From Heligmosomoides polygyrus polygyrus (lineage: Eukaryota; Nematoda; Chromadorea; Rhabditida; Heligmosomidae), in the NCBI GenBank assembly GCA_947396885.1, contig OX377202.1:67180643-67244642 (forward strand): DNA of 64,000 bases, written 5' to 3'. Under the pieces are notes generated by a model that worked only from the letters and a program-made list of their open reading frames with translations, searched no databases and had not been told where the DNA came from. Made by a program: the position numbers and the translations under genes. Every line of letters begins with the position of its first letter. Positions within the stretch are counted from its first letter, which is position 1. This document shows positions 55,708 to 64,000 of this stretch, piece by piece.

Positions 55708-56736
55708 TGTCCCTAAGTCCTTGCCGTTTTTTCAACGATTCGTTGCGGATTTCGCCGGAGTTCTCCTGCATATCGCTATAATCTTCAAAAGAGAATGATT
55801 TGCTCTACCAGAGCATATATTGTATTTCCTTTTTCACCCTTAATTTTATCAATTTTTAGGTCGGTAAAGTGAAAAATGGCCATCTGTGACAGCTCCTTCT
55901 CTCCGCTTAGGTTTGAAATTTTTTGCGCAGTCTTTCATGGCATTTGGAAGACAATGTTCTGTGCTACAAGAACACATGTTAGTCCTATTTGCTCATTTGT
56001 CCTTTATTCATTTTCAGGTCATCAAATTGGGGTGTAGAAGATTTATTTTTGCCGACAGCTCGTGCTCTGTGGTAGGACTCTTTTGCTCAGTGTTATATGT
56101 CGTTCGAAAGAAAATGTCTTGCTCTATAAGAATATTTGTAGCGTTTATTGGCTCATGCTGACTTCTGCTCAATACCAACGAAATGCCAGAAAGAGAAAAA
56201 TCATCTTCACCAACAACTCCTTCGCCTTGCTCAGTTTGTCTTGCTCAGTTTTATTGATATGTCACTCGAACGTGGATGTCTTGTTCTACTAGAATATATG
56301 ATTTGTTTTTCGGTCATTTAAACTTTTGCTAGTTTTCAGGTCATCAAAATGGAGTGCCAGGTCGGCAAGAATAAGCACTTCCGGCAATTTGATGGCCTAA
56401 AAATCAAATAAAAAATGTAATACACAATGCAAATAGGACCAACACACACTTAGTCTTGTGGAACAGAACATTGTCTTCCAAATGCCGTGAAAAACTGCGC
56501 AGAAAATTTCAAACTTAAGCGGAGAGAAGGAGCTGTCACAGATGGCCACTTTTCACATTTTCACTTTTCACTTTAACGACCTAAAAATTGATAAAATTAA
56601 GAGTGAAAAGGGAGTACAATACATGCTCTGGTAGAGCAAATCATTTTGTTTCGAAATATGTATAGCGCTATTCAGGAGACCGCCGGCGAAATCCGCAATG
56701 AGTCGTTTAAAAACGGCAAGGACTTGTGGGACAACC
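55708..56736. mobile_element. Foldback element of the GGTTGTCCC family
   Basis: The left arm starts TGTCCCTAAGTCCTTGCC and the right arm ends with its complement GGACTTGTGGGACAACC followed by TA. The arms match those at 35412 and 39641. The left terminus lacks the first three bases and has no clear TA, so it is damaged. Internal modules repeat within each arm (GCCGACAGCTC, GTTATATGTC, TTCGAAAG). Confidence 0.75.
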
Positions 56737-56748
56737 TAATATTATAGT

Positions 56749-57070
56749 TTATAGTGCAATTGACAGTCGCATTGGACAGCAAATTTCCGGGCCGTTGGAT
56801 GATTCTAAAAACACAGAAAGACCATATAAGGGAAAAGAGGCGACCGTTGTCACGTGCATCTTAAATCGAGGTAGGTTTAGGACCCGCCCTGGCCAACAGT
56901 GCCGCCCATCCCTCCTGGGTCGATGAAATGTCACGAGTCCTCCTCGAAGGATGGAACACTATCTTGCTCATCGACTGGTGATCGAAAGTCATCGTATAGA
57001 CCGAAAATGCTTTGGAATCGTAAAAGTGGAATACAGCGCATCTTGATTAACGTCGTCCTTTATTCTTTAC
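56749..57070. repeat. Dispersed repeat D, copy 1
   Basis: Shares GCCCTGGCCAACA-like, CATCGACTGG and GATTAACG.CGTCCTTTA blocks with 59848-60170. Confidence 0.5.
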
Positions 57071-57260
57071 TCGTTCTGATAATCTTTATACAACTTTCAA
57101 GTTATGCTGGATTTTTTTTGCACGTACCCCTTGCAGTTAAAGGATTTGCTTTCGCTGGAGGCTCAATCATGGTCATTTGCAGTGATACTGTTTGCTCGCT
57201 TGTGTTTGTGCCGTCTACAGTTTTGCAGTACGCTGCGCAGTTTTTCCATAAGGTTTTCAG

Positions 57261-57376
57261 AAATGACCTACGACTTCACAAGAGCGCATGAGTTCTCTGA
57301 TGATGTCGCGGAAGAAGTCGCTCGCACAAAGATGGCCACTATAAGCCGTACATCCAGCTTCGACTCCATCAACCAG
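57261..57376 (+). CDS. Putative internal exon of an unidentified gene
   Basis: A TTTTCAG acceptor precedes 57261 and a GTAAAT donor follows 57376. The 116-nt exon leaves phase 0 and encodes acidic then Ser-rich sequence (AHEFSDDVAEEVARTKMA, ISRTSSFDSINQ). The RTSS motif suits kinase phosphorylation. The family is not recognised. Confidence 0.4.
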
Positions 57377-58744
57377 GTAAATCACGTTGACATAATCACA
57401 ATGTAGCCAAGCTCACTTTTCATTAAGTTCGCTTTTCATTAAGCTTTGCTCTGAAAGGCAAAGGTTATTTATTTCACGAAGCGAATCTGAGTCGCGCATA
57501 GGTAGAACCCTCTCGATTTTGCGACTGGTACACGCACTTTCAACTTTTATCTCGCTGACCTATCAGTTCTCTGTCAGAGAATTTTTCTGGGCCATTGCCC
57601 AGCTAGCAGTATTTGTTGGCATTGGTGGCTTTATTACTATCGCGCTCTAGAGCCAGTTCGACAGGTTTTATATGCGCTTTCTAACGGACATCAGAGGTTG
57701 TTGAGTCTCGCGGAATTTTTTGGAGACGTAGCAGCTCTATCATGAAATATGCGCCAGAAAGTGGAACAGCGGTCCCATTGGCCGCTCGTGATGAATTACA
57801 AGCAGTTGCCTGGGAAAATTTTTTTTCGACGGGTGATTTCTCAGAGCGTTCTGTCGGACCTGGACGTCAACCAGTTCGGAGGGAGCTCATGGCTCTAGGC
57901 ATATGGAGAGATTTATCAAGAGTCGTGCTTCTTTGAAATCGTGCTAATCTCCCGAATAGAAGTTGCTGCTGGCGTTCTATTGGTGGAAAGGTGCCATAAG
58001 AATTAGCTCTTCATCAGGAAAACTCATTCTGTCTTCTGTTCTAATTAGTTCCAGGTGTAGTGATAGGTTAGTCGAATTGATTGGACCATAGGCAGAGCTG
58101 ATTATAGACGTTTCAATTGGAGCATTTGTAATCTGTAGCGTAGACGTTGCAGAACGATCCAATAGTGATAGCGGTCTACTACTCGAATAAGTGCCAGGGT
58201 AAGGTGCTTATACCTTCGTCTGCTGTGCAGCTAATCAGTTGTACAGCCGGTGGTCCCCTTAATGAATTCTTGTGAGCATGTCACAGAATAATAGTGTGAC
58301 GGAGTGGACGCAGGCGCAGGCTGTTGCCTGCACATCGAGCGAGCTGGTTAACGGGTGTGGCTCTCGCCAAGCGCTCCAGACTTCTAGTCCTCCTGGGTCC
58401 GAGAATTGGTGTGAGATATACCTGGGAAGGATATAGCACTGGCTTAACCATTGATTCGTCACGCCAATTCATTGTGCAGGCTAAATACGCATTTATCTCG
58501 CCCCCACAATATCCCATCCCGTAGAAGTGGAATGCGTCCTATGAAGGATTTGATCAAGGCCAACCTCCATCCTTTTTTGAGTGATAACAATGTAGTGTTG
58601 GGAAAGGGAACGCGCACGGGGTCTGGCTTCTGCTCATTCAACACAAGTTCTTCAATTATCTCCAGCTTCATGTGCGAATGCGAATGTTTGTTTCTATTTT
58701 CTGTTGAATTGCTGTCGATTAACTTCAAGCCTTCGCTGTTTCAG
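57377..58744. other. Intron or intergenic, with a membrane-helix-like frame
   Basis: A plus-strand frame without ATG (about 57430-57650) encodes a strongly hydrophobic run (FFWAIAQLAVFVGIGGFITI) before a stop, so it may be an exon of a membrane protein. Repeat D copy 2 occupies about 58259-58560. Confidence 0.3.
58259..58560. repeat. Dispersed repeat D, copy 2
   Basis: Related to 59848-60170 and to 41776-41830 through GTAGAAGTGGAATGCG-type and CCAGACTT-type blocks. More diverged than copy 3. Confidence 0.4.
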
Positions 58745-58819
58745 GACGCACCTCTCAACGACTACTTCTCTTCAGAGGAGCTCGACAAACTCAGCAGCTG
58801 TCTAAGCGAGGTCTGCCTA
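58745..58819 (+). CDS. Putative 25-codon exon
   Basis: A TGTTTCAG acceptor and a GTGAGT donor bound exactly 75 nt in phase 0. It encodes DAPLNDYFSSEELDKLSSCL and a few more residues. It could splice directly to the exon at 57261-57376, which also ends in phase 0. No family is recognised. Confidence 0.4.
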
Positions 58820-60402
58820 GTGAGTACCTTGAGTAGAATAGCTGCTCCAAACACAAAAATACCGGGACTTCACCTGTTTTGCTGCTAATGGTAAGATGTA
58901 GGTTCCGAAAGGAAAAGCGTTTTTGAACGACTCGTTTTGGGGAGACTTAATTACTAAATGGGTGAGTGAGAGACGGTAGATCGGACGCTATCGGTGTAGG
59001 CAGTGAGCGGCAATTCCTGTAATCTCTGGCCTCTTTTTAGGTTGCGATTTTAAGGGCATGTTTTTATCCTTTTCTATGGTCAACACTAAAGAGTCTTCTT
59101 TCTTTAAAAGTCAAAGCTAAAGAGGTAGTAAACAAATTTATCACGTCTAAGACTATTTTGCAAGTGAGACAGGAGTTGGGTTGGCATAGAATAGCAATAA
59201 AACTGTCTGTATTAATAGGGGACGGAAAAACAAATAAATTATAGCGCTCACCATTATAATGTGCCGTCGGTGTGTAATATCAGTACAATTAACATCATCA
59301 GCAGCCTATATCACAAAAAGGTATAGGTATATGCATTCCCTATAGTCTACCTGAACGTGCGGAAGACTTGAAGCCACATCTCTTTGCTGGGCGAGGCTGT
59401 CGCCGCTGCACCATTGAAGGTGCAGTCCTTCTTACTTGAACCAGCTCCTGGGAAAGGCAGCGGAATCGCACAACAGGGGTGATTGATTGACTAGCGCAGT
59501 GTTTACGTGCCGAGGGTTCCTCCTGAATCTGTCGTCCTAGGAGTCAGTTGATAGCATGCTCGCGGTATAAAAAGGTGAACGTTCTTTGCGGGTGGTTTAT
59601 TGAGCTGAGATCTGGAACGCTGGCGGCACCAGCAGTCGACATTTATGACCTAATATACGGCTCGCAACAGAGCCAGCTTCGACGGAGTGCGAACGAGACG
59701 CGACGATAGAGTTTCATTCATCGGTCGCGGTGTGGAGCTGTGTATCACAGGACACTCATAATTTCTTGGACGAAATTATGCTGGAACCGGTGACACTGAA
59801 ATAGGTATTGCTGCAATCTAACGTAAACCAGGACCGCATCCAAAGTGTCATTTGAGCATCATGCAGATCTGAATCTCCGTGTTCCTAGGGGCGTGGAGCA
59901 CAGTCGGGGGAGGTGCCGGCTCGCTCGCACCCGCTTCCAAGTTCTTGGCTCGGATTTGCCGCCCAGGCCAACAAAGCTTTCCATCTCTCGCGGGTCGCCT
60001 AGTTGGCACCAGACTTGTCTGCAAAGGATAAACCACTGATTTTTTCATCGACTGGCCACTGCATGTTATTGCATAGGCCAAATACGCGCAACAGAGCCAG
60101 CTTCGACGGAGTAGAAGTAGAAATCGTGGCGAATCCCAAATGAGATTGATTAACGCCGTCCTTTATCATTTAGCGTGTTCCTAGAGCAAGCATTGCGTGC
60201 CGATCTTGATGCCTTTTCTTATTTAACCAAAATTTTGAGTGTAAATATGCATATATAAATACTTTGTAAAGCTGAATGTAAGTTTCCTGATCTTACCTAT
60301 ACTCGCCAATTTCATACCTCTTCCTAACTTTTGATAAAATTGTACCAACCCATAATACAGCAAACAACTGTGTGTGGCATAATTTCTGTTGAATGTGAAC
60401 TG
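58820..60402. other. Intergenic with repeat D copy 3
   Basis: No gene recognised. Repeat D copy 3 lies at 59848-60170. Confidence 0.4.
59848..60170. repeat. Dispersed repeat D, copy 3
   Basis: Best preserved of the three copies. The minus strand contains a frame with ARDGKLCWPGR, also seen in copy 1 as RRDGRHCWPGR. It may derive from an old element ORF. Confidence 0.5.
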
Positions 60403-60529
60403 TTACTAACTAGGGAAGTCTCTCAGGCGTATGTCTGAATTCCGAAAACGAATACCACTCTGAGAATCTCCACCCTTCAAATAGTAGGAAGGGATGTTCC
60501 ATTTTTGCAAAGTCCTTAAGCCCAAGGAG

Positions 60530-61210
60530 CTATGGACCTTCAAAGTGTGCTACGGGATCGCTTGTACTCGCACGTAGGTTCGAACGGCAAAAACGAATAC
60601 CACAGTAGATTCTCCGCCCTTCAATTAGTGGGAAGGGATGTTCCATTTTTGCAAAATCCTTGAACCCAAGGAAATAGGGGCGCCTGACCCCCCAGGAATG
60701 AATTGCACTGTCAGCATCGAACACATACGTGCGTGATGCACGTGGAGATAAGAGAAATGGTGAAATACGTCCGGCTCCGTCGTCGAGGCAAGCAGCTCGG
60801 CGGCTCAGTGGTAGTGCCTGCGCATCGTAGGCACAGAGTCGGATGCTCGTTTCCTTGACCTCGAAGTATTCTGCATTTTCAGTGTTCATTCGTTTTTTGG
60901 TATCATTCACCTTCCCAACTTTCCCAATGCATATATACTTTCCACTATAGGCTGGAAAGTACGTGTTCAGTGAGAGATTTTCATATCTGCTGCCTCTATA
61001 CGCGACACTTTGTATTTTCTGCTGATTTTCGGTAGGACCCTTGGCTACATGGGGGAATGGGCCCTCCCAACTAGACATCAACAAAGCAATTAGAAGAGTA
61101 TATGGTGGCACCAGTCCACAAGCCGAGAATGGCTGTCCAATCAATCTCATGTCATCTAGCATGTGTCCCACGTGATCAAAGAAGGGCATCCGATCATTGT
61201 ACAACTCCAC
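60530..61210 (-). CDS. Hypothetical 226-residue ORF inside the element
   Basis: The longest unexplained frame in the right half of the window. It has no acidic triad, zinc finger or other motif that would make it a transposase, and it runs through the tRNA-like segment and one inverted-repeat copy. Probably fortuitous. Confidence 0.2.
   Translation of the reverse strand: MELYNDRMPFFDHVGHMLDDMRLIGQPFSACGLVPPYTLLIALLMSSWEGPFPHVAKGPTENQQKIQSVAYRGSRYENLSLNTYFPAYSGKYICIGKVGKVNDTKKRMNTENAEYFEVKETSIRLCAYDAQALPLSRRAACLDDGAGRISPFLLSPRASRTYVFDADSAIHSWGVRRPYFLGFKDFAKMEHPFPLIEGRRIYCGIRFCRSNLRASTSDPVAHFEGP
60783..60863 (+). other. tRNA-like or SINE-like segment
   Basis: GGCTCAGTGGTAG resembles a D-arm/A box, TGCCT and AGGCA form an anticodon-like stem, and the outer TCGAGG and CCTCGA pair as a closing stem. 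The B box is poor, so this is not a functional tRNA. Confidence 0.35.
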
Positions 61211-61539
61211 TTGTACCCTACTGCCCGTCGAAGGTGTACTAATGAATTAGACACACTAATGATGACGAGCTGGTAGCTACTGCAGACCCGGCAGGTCAGT
61301 GAGTATAGGTCACCATCATATTCTGACGTATAGATAGACGGCGGCACGTTTGGCCTTGAAACTCTTCTGGTGTGCCGACCAATTAAAAATGTTACATATA
61401 GAGGGGTTTTTTTATTGAGCATAGGGGTGCAGGGATATCTTCCAAAAAGTTGATCACAATGGTTCGCGTGACATGACTGTACGCCCCCTTGAGCATGTGA
61501 TTGTCAAGGGTAAATCTGAAGGGGCACTATTGAATTTTC

Positions 61540-61690
61540 GCGACCCCTAGCCCTTTGGTCGAGGTCGAGAAGGGGTAGGAAAAATTTTCGCCCAAACTTT
61601 GCCTAAAGGGGTTATCTGGGGCGCTGATCACGAATACGATATCCATTTTTGAAATTTCGGTCGATTACGGTAGTTTTACACGTGTGCAAG
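61540..61690 (+). repeat. Fragment matching the P1 centre
   Basis: GGGGTTAT.TGGGGCGCTGAT.ACGAAT and neighbouring bases match 18280-18345 of P1, with the same flanking order. Confidence 0.75.
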
Positions 61691-61848
61691 CAATCCAATA
61701 GTAAACTTTGAGGGTCCCTAGCTGCTTGGGTTTAAGGATTTTGCAAAAATGGAACATCCCTTTGCACTATTTGAAAGGTGGAGATTCTCACAGTGGTATT
61801 CGTTTTCGCAGTTCAGACATATGCCTGAGAGACTTCCCTGGTGAGTAA

Positions 61849-62348
61849 AGACATTCTTTGTTGTAATCCTGATTTCTTGAGTCAACAGCAGGCTTAGGTT
61901 TTCTTGCGAAAAAAAAACTCGATTGAAGCGTTGGGGTCTCCGAGTGTTAATGGAGCCTGAACGATGGTCTTCCTATAAGCTGAGACCTGCCGCATACAGG
62001 CTAGCATAAGCCATCGTTCAAGCGCAGTGAAGATGAGTGTGTTGGAGATCTTTCAGCTCTCGGATTGTGCTTCGTATCCTTCGTTTGTTGGGTTCAATGT
62101 AAAGCGGTGCACAGCAGGTGCTGATGGAGAATTGGGCATGCTCGAGCCGCTCCAGCTCCGTCTGTTGATCGGATGCGTGGGGTAGTCCGTCGAGTTGACG
62201 TTGTCTGGCGGCGATCACTTTTGCCGAAGGAAACACGGCGATAGTACGCGCGGTCGTTCTTCGTTCAGCGAATAGTACACCCACAGCGGCCGCCCCGCCT
62301 GAGCACGTCGTGGACCCCGCTCAGTAGCAGCAGAAGCACCTCGTCTAA
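61849..62348. other. Intergenic, possible promoter region
   Basis: Becomes GC-richer toward the putative first exon at 62349. No core promoter motif is recognised. Confidence 0.3.
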
Positions 62349-62423
62349 ATGGCGCTCTCGCATCGATACTACTCCTTCTCCGGCACCGTCGTACGCCAAG
62401 TCACCCTCGGCAGCGCCCAAGAA
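62349..62423 (+). CDS. Putative first exon
   Basis: ATG opens exactly 25 codons (MALSHRYYSFSG, then VVRQVTLGSAQE) ending at a strong GTAAGT donor in phase 0. The upstream context is GC-rich. Protein family unknown. Confidence 0.35.
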
Positions 62424-63032
62424 GTAAGTCTTCGGTTGTTCCTGCTTGCCAACCCGTTCATCTATTGATTAACCAGATACGTGCAGGCGAACGTGATCAT
62501 TTCCACGACTGGTTGCTATTCAGCCGACCGCGCTTACTCTACGGTTTGCTAAACTCGTCTTTTAGCAGACGGCCGGATAGTCGGGACCTAAAGCGTCCTC
62601 GGAGTTTTTTGTTCTCAGTTGCTGTAAGATCGTCGGCGCCTTCTATCCAAATGCCGCCTTTTCGTCTTTCTAAAATTCCGATTGGCATTTTGAGTCAATT
62701 GCTGTGTTCATCGTTGACTGTATCAGTCAGCTTTCGGTGCGGGGGGGGGGGGGGGGAGGGAAGGGGCAATTTGGATTGCCGTCAAGAAGCAGTCGTCTTC
62801 TCTTCTTCATGCCCTATCATCACCATCCTCTGAAGATGATCAAAAGCCTTCTGACCATGAGTCAGCTACGGAACTCTAAATCGAATTCAGGGAGAGAAGC
62901 TGTTAGCAAAAACGGCCTCTGGTCTCTGCTGCCGCCGAACTACGACTGCACCCAGCTTTCTGTGCTCAGAACTCTATTAATACATTGCGGTGCCGTTATT
63001 GCAGTCGAGCACTTCTTCCGTAGCCCATAAAA
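62424..63032. other. Likely intron/intergenic with G16 run
   Basis: A run of 16 G at 62741-62756 could form a quadruplex and is a probable sequencing weak spot. No clear exon. Confidence 0.35.
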
Positions 63033-63950
63033 GTGGGACGCCTAGCACATGAACCGGTAGTGACTAGGCGGAAAGGCGATCTCTTAACCGACAACAGAGA
63101 TTGCCAAACGCAGGCTGCCATTCAATCCTATCGCGTTGTTTCGACTAGTTCACCTTTCCACAAGTGCTGCTCGGAGGACAAAGTACCCGATGCTCGGCCT
63201 CGGTTCTGGCCACGTCTCCGGGACCTCCTTCGAAGTGCTCAGCACCTCGAGATGTCATCAGCAATCGATGGCGTATCGGAGGTGTACTTTGACCGCCCGC
63301 CGTGTAGCGCCCGCCCCGTCGCCTCCAGCCGCGTGCGCCTCACGTGGACGGCTTCTTCGTGTGGGGTCGTCGCAATCGCGGCTGGGATCGCTCGCCGACC
63401 AGTTCTACGGGCGGTGCATTTGTCGGTTTCGCTTCAGATTCCGCATGCTCGAACTGGTGGCAGGGCGATGCCGCGCTGGGATGCACTGCTGGTCGGTGTT
63501 GGGCAGGCGTTTCCGGGGTGTACCGAGGCATTCGATGGCCACTCAAAGTGAAAAAGTGTGTATGTTCATTTTCAACTAGATCAAACTCGGCAACAACTCA
63601 GCGACGGGGGTGAAGCATATTCAGGAAGTCACCGGCAAGTTCACTCCTAATCGAATAAATTATTGGAAGTGGTATCAGCAGTTGCTTTCCGCCCAGAGGG
63701 GCAACAAGGACAACCACTCCCAGGAGGATCAACTGTTGTAAACAAAGGGCGCCTGCGTCAATCCATCAAGTCGAATTCTTCTCAAACCACATTAGACAGA
63801 CCGCTGATCTCCACACCTCCAAGTGAACTACCGCCCACCGCCCGTCGGCTGCAGAAGAATGGAAGGTCGCCAAAATCGCTTTTGTCAGTGCCTCACGGAA
63901 AGCAGTAGCTGGAAAGCAACGAGCTGATGGTTCTGACTTCAAAACCGGAG
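63033..63950 (+). CDS. GC-rich region with possible exons, product unknown
   Basis: All three plus frames are open over much of 63150-63550. One carries ARPRFWPRLRDLLRSAQHLE and another VDGFFVWGRRNRGW. At 63601, after a CAACTCAG acceptor, a frame with KHIQEVTGKFTP and NYWKWYQQLLSAQR runs to TAA at 63738-63740. CpG content is higher than in the flanks. True exon borders and function cannot be decided by eye. Confidence 0.22.
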
Positions 63951-64000
63951 CTCCACCGAAAGAAGATGCTGCTGTACATTTGGTGGATGTGTAGGGGTAC

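Larger units (their letters stand above)
60403..61848. mobile_element. Terminal-inverted-repeat element, 1.45 kb
   Basis: About 140-bp inverted ends: TTACTAACTAGGGAAGTC and CTCTCAGGCGTATGTC on the left match the complement at 61700-61848. A third, direct partial copy of the end lies at 60585-60680. It contains a tRNA-like segment and a fragment of the P1 centre (61540-61690). The superfamily is unknown. Confidence 0.7.

Noticed and set aside
60530..61210. 226-residue frame as a transposase
   Set aside because: No catalytic acidic triad or DNA-binding motif, and it crosses inverted-repeat and tRNA-like sequence.

Overview
The window looks like repeat-rich animal DNA, most probably from a strongylid (hookworm-like) nematode. 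This is inferred from four things: RTE, CR1 and Penelope-like retroelement remnants, mariner transposons flanked by TA, a Ty3/gypsy-type LTR element with a single gag-pol frame, and host genes with short GT-AG introns. There is no bacterial-style operon, CRISPR array or convincing intact tRNA or rRNA gene.

Layout. 1-2.9 kb: a broken RTE-type retrotransposon on the minus strand that runs off the left edge, with a small in-frame insertion and a tRNA-like sequence at its 5' side. 3.6-3.9 kb: a 42-bp minisatellite. 5.0-7.5 kb: a decayed copy of a second RTE family (RTE-B). 8.1-9.2 kb: a Penelope-like reverse transcriptase remnant. 9.5-11.7 kb: a CR1-like element on the plus strand. 11.7-20.8 kb: a long repeat (R1), a 52-bp satellite, the C-terminal exons of an excitatory amino acid transporter (14.4-15.3 kb), and a second inverted R1 copy split by a 4.3-kb palindromic element (P1). 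21.6 kb: a solo LTR. 22.5-23.9 kb: an inverted-repeat element holding a perfect 26-bp hairpin. 24.9-25.4 kb: three exons of a LIM-domain gene. 28.8-34.0 kb: a young, complete LTR retrotransposon. 34.4-35.4 kb: a rearranged mariner. 35.4-39.6 kb: a mariner-like foldback element with a full-length RTE-B copy inserted in it. 42.6-45.9 kb: a second palindrome (P2) related to P1. 53.1-54.3 kb: a mariner. 55.7-56.7 kb: a small foldback element. 57-59 kb: possible exons of an unidentified host gene. 60.4-61.8 kb: another terminal-inverted-repeat element. 62.3-64.0 kb: a GC-rich stretch with possible coding exons.

Only two host genes are recognisable by family (the glutamate-type transporter and the LIM protein), and both appear only as 3' parts. 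The rest is mostly layered mobile DNA, with target-site duplications and nesting that let the order of insertion be read. The least explained structures are the two multi-kilobase palindromes. They share TA-flanked termini, internal modules and six TGACGTCA octamers, and their fragments recur elsewhere in the window.
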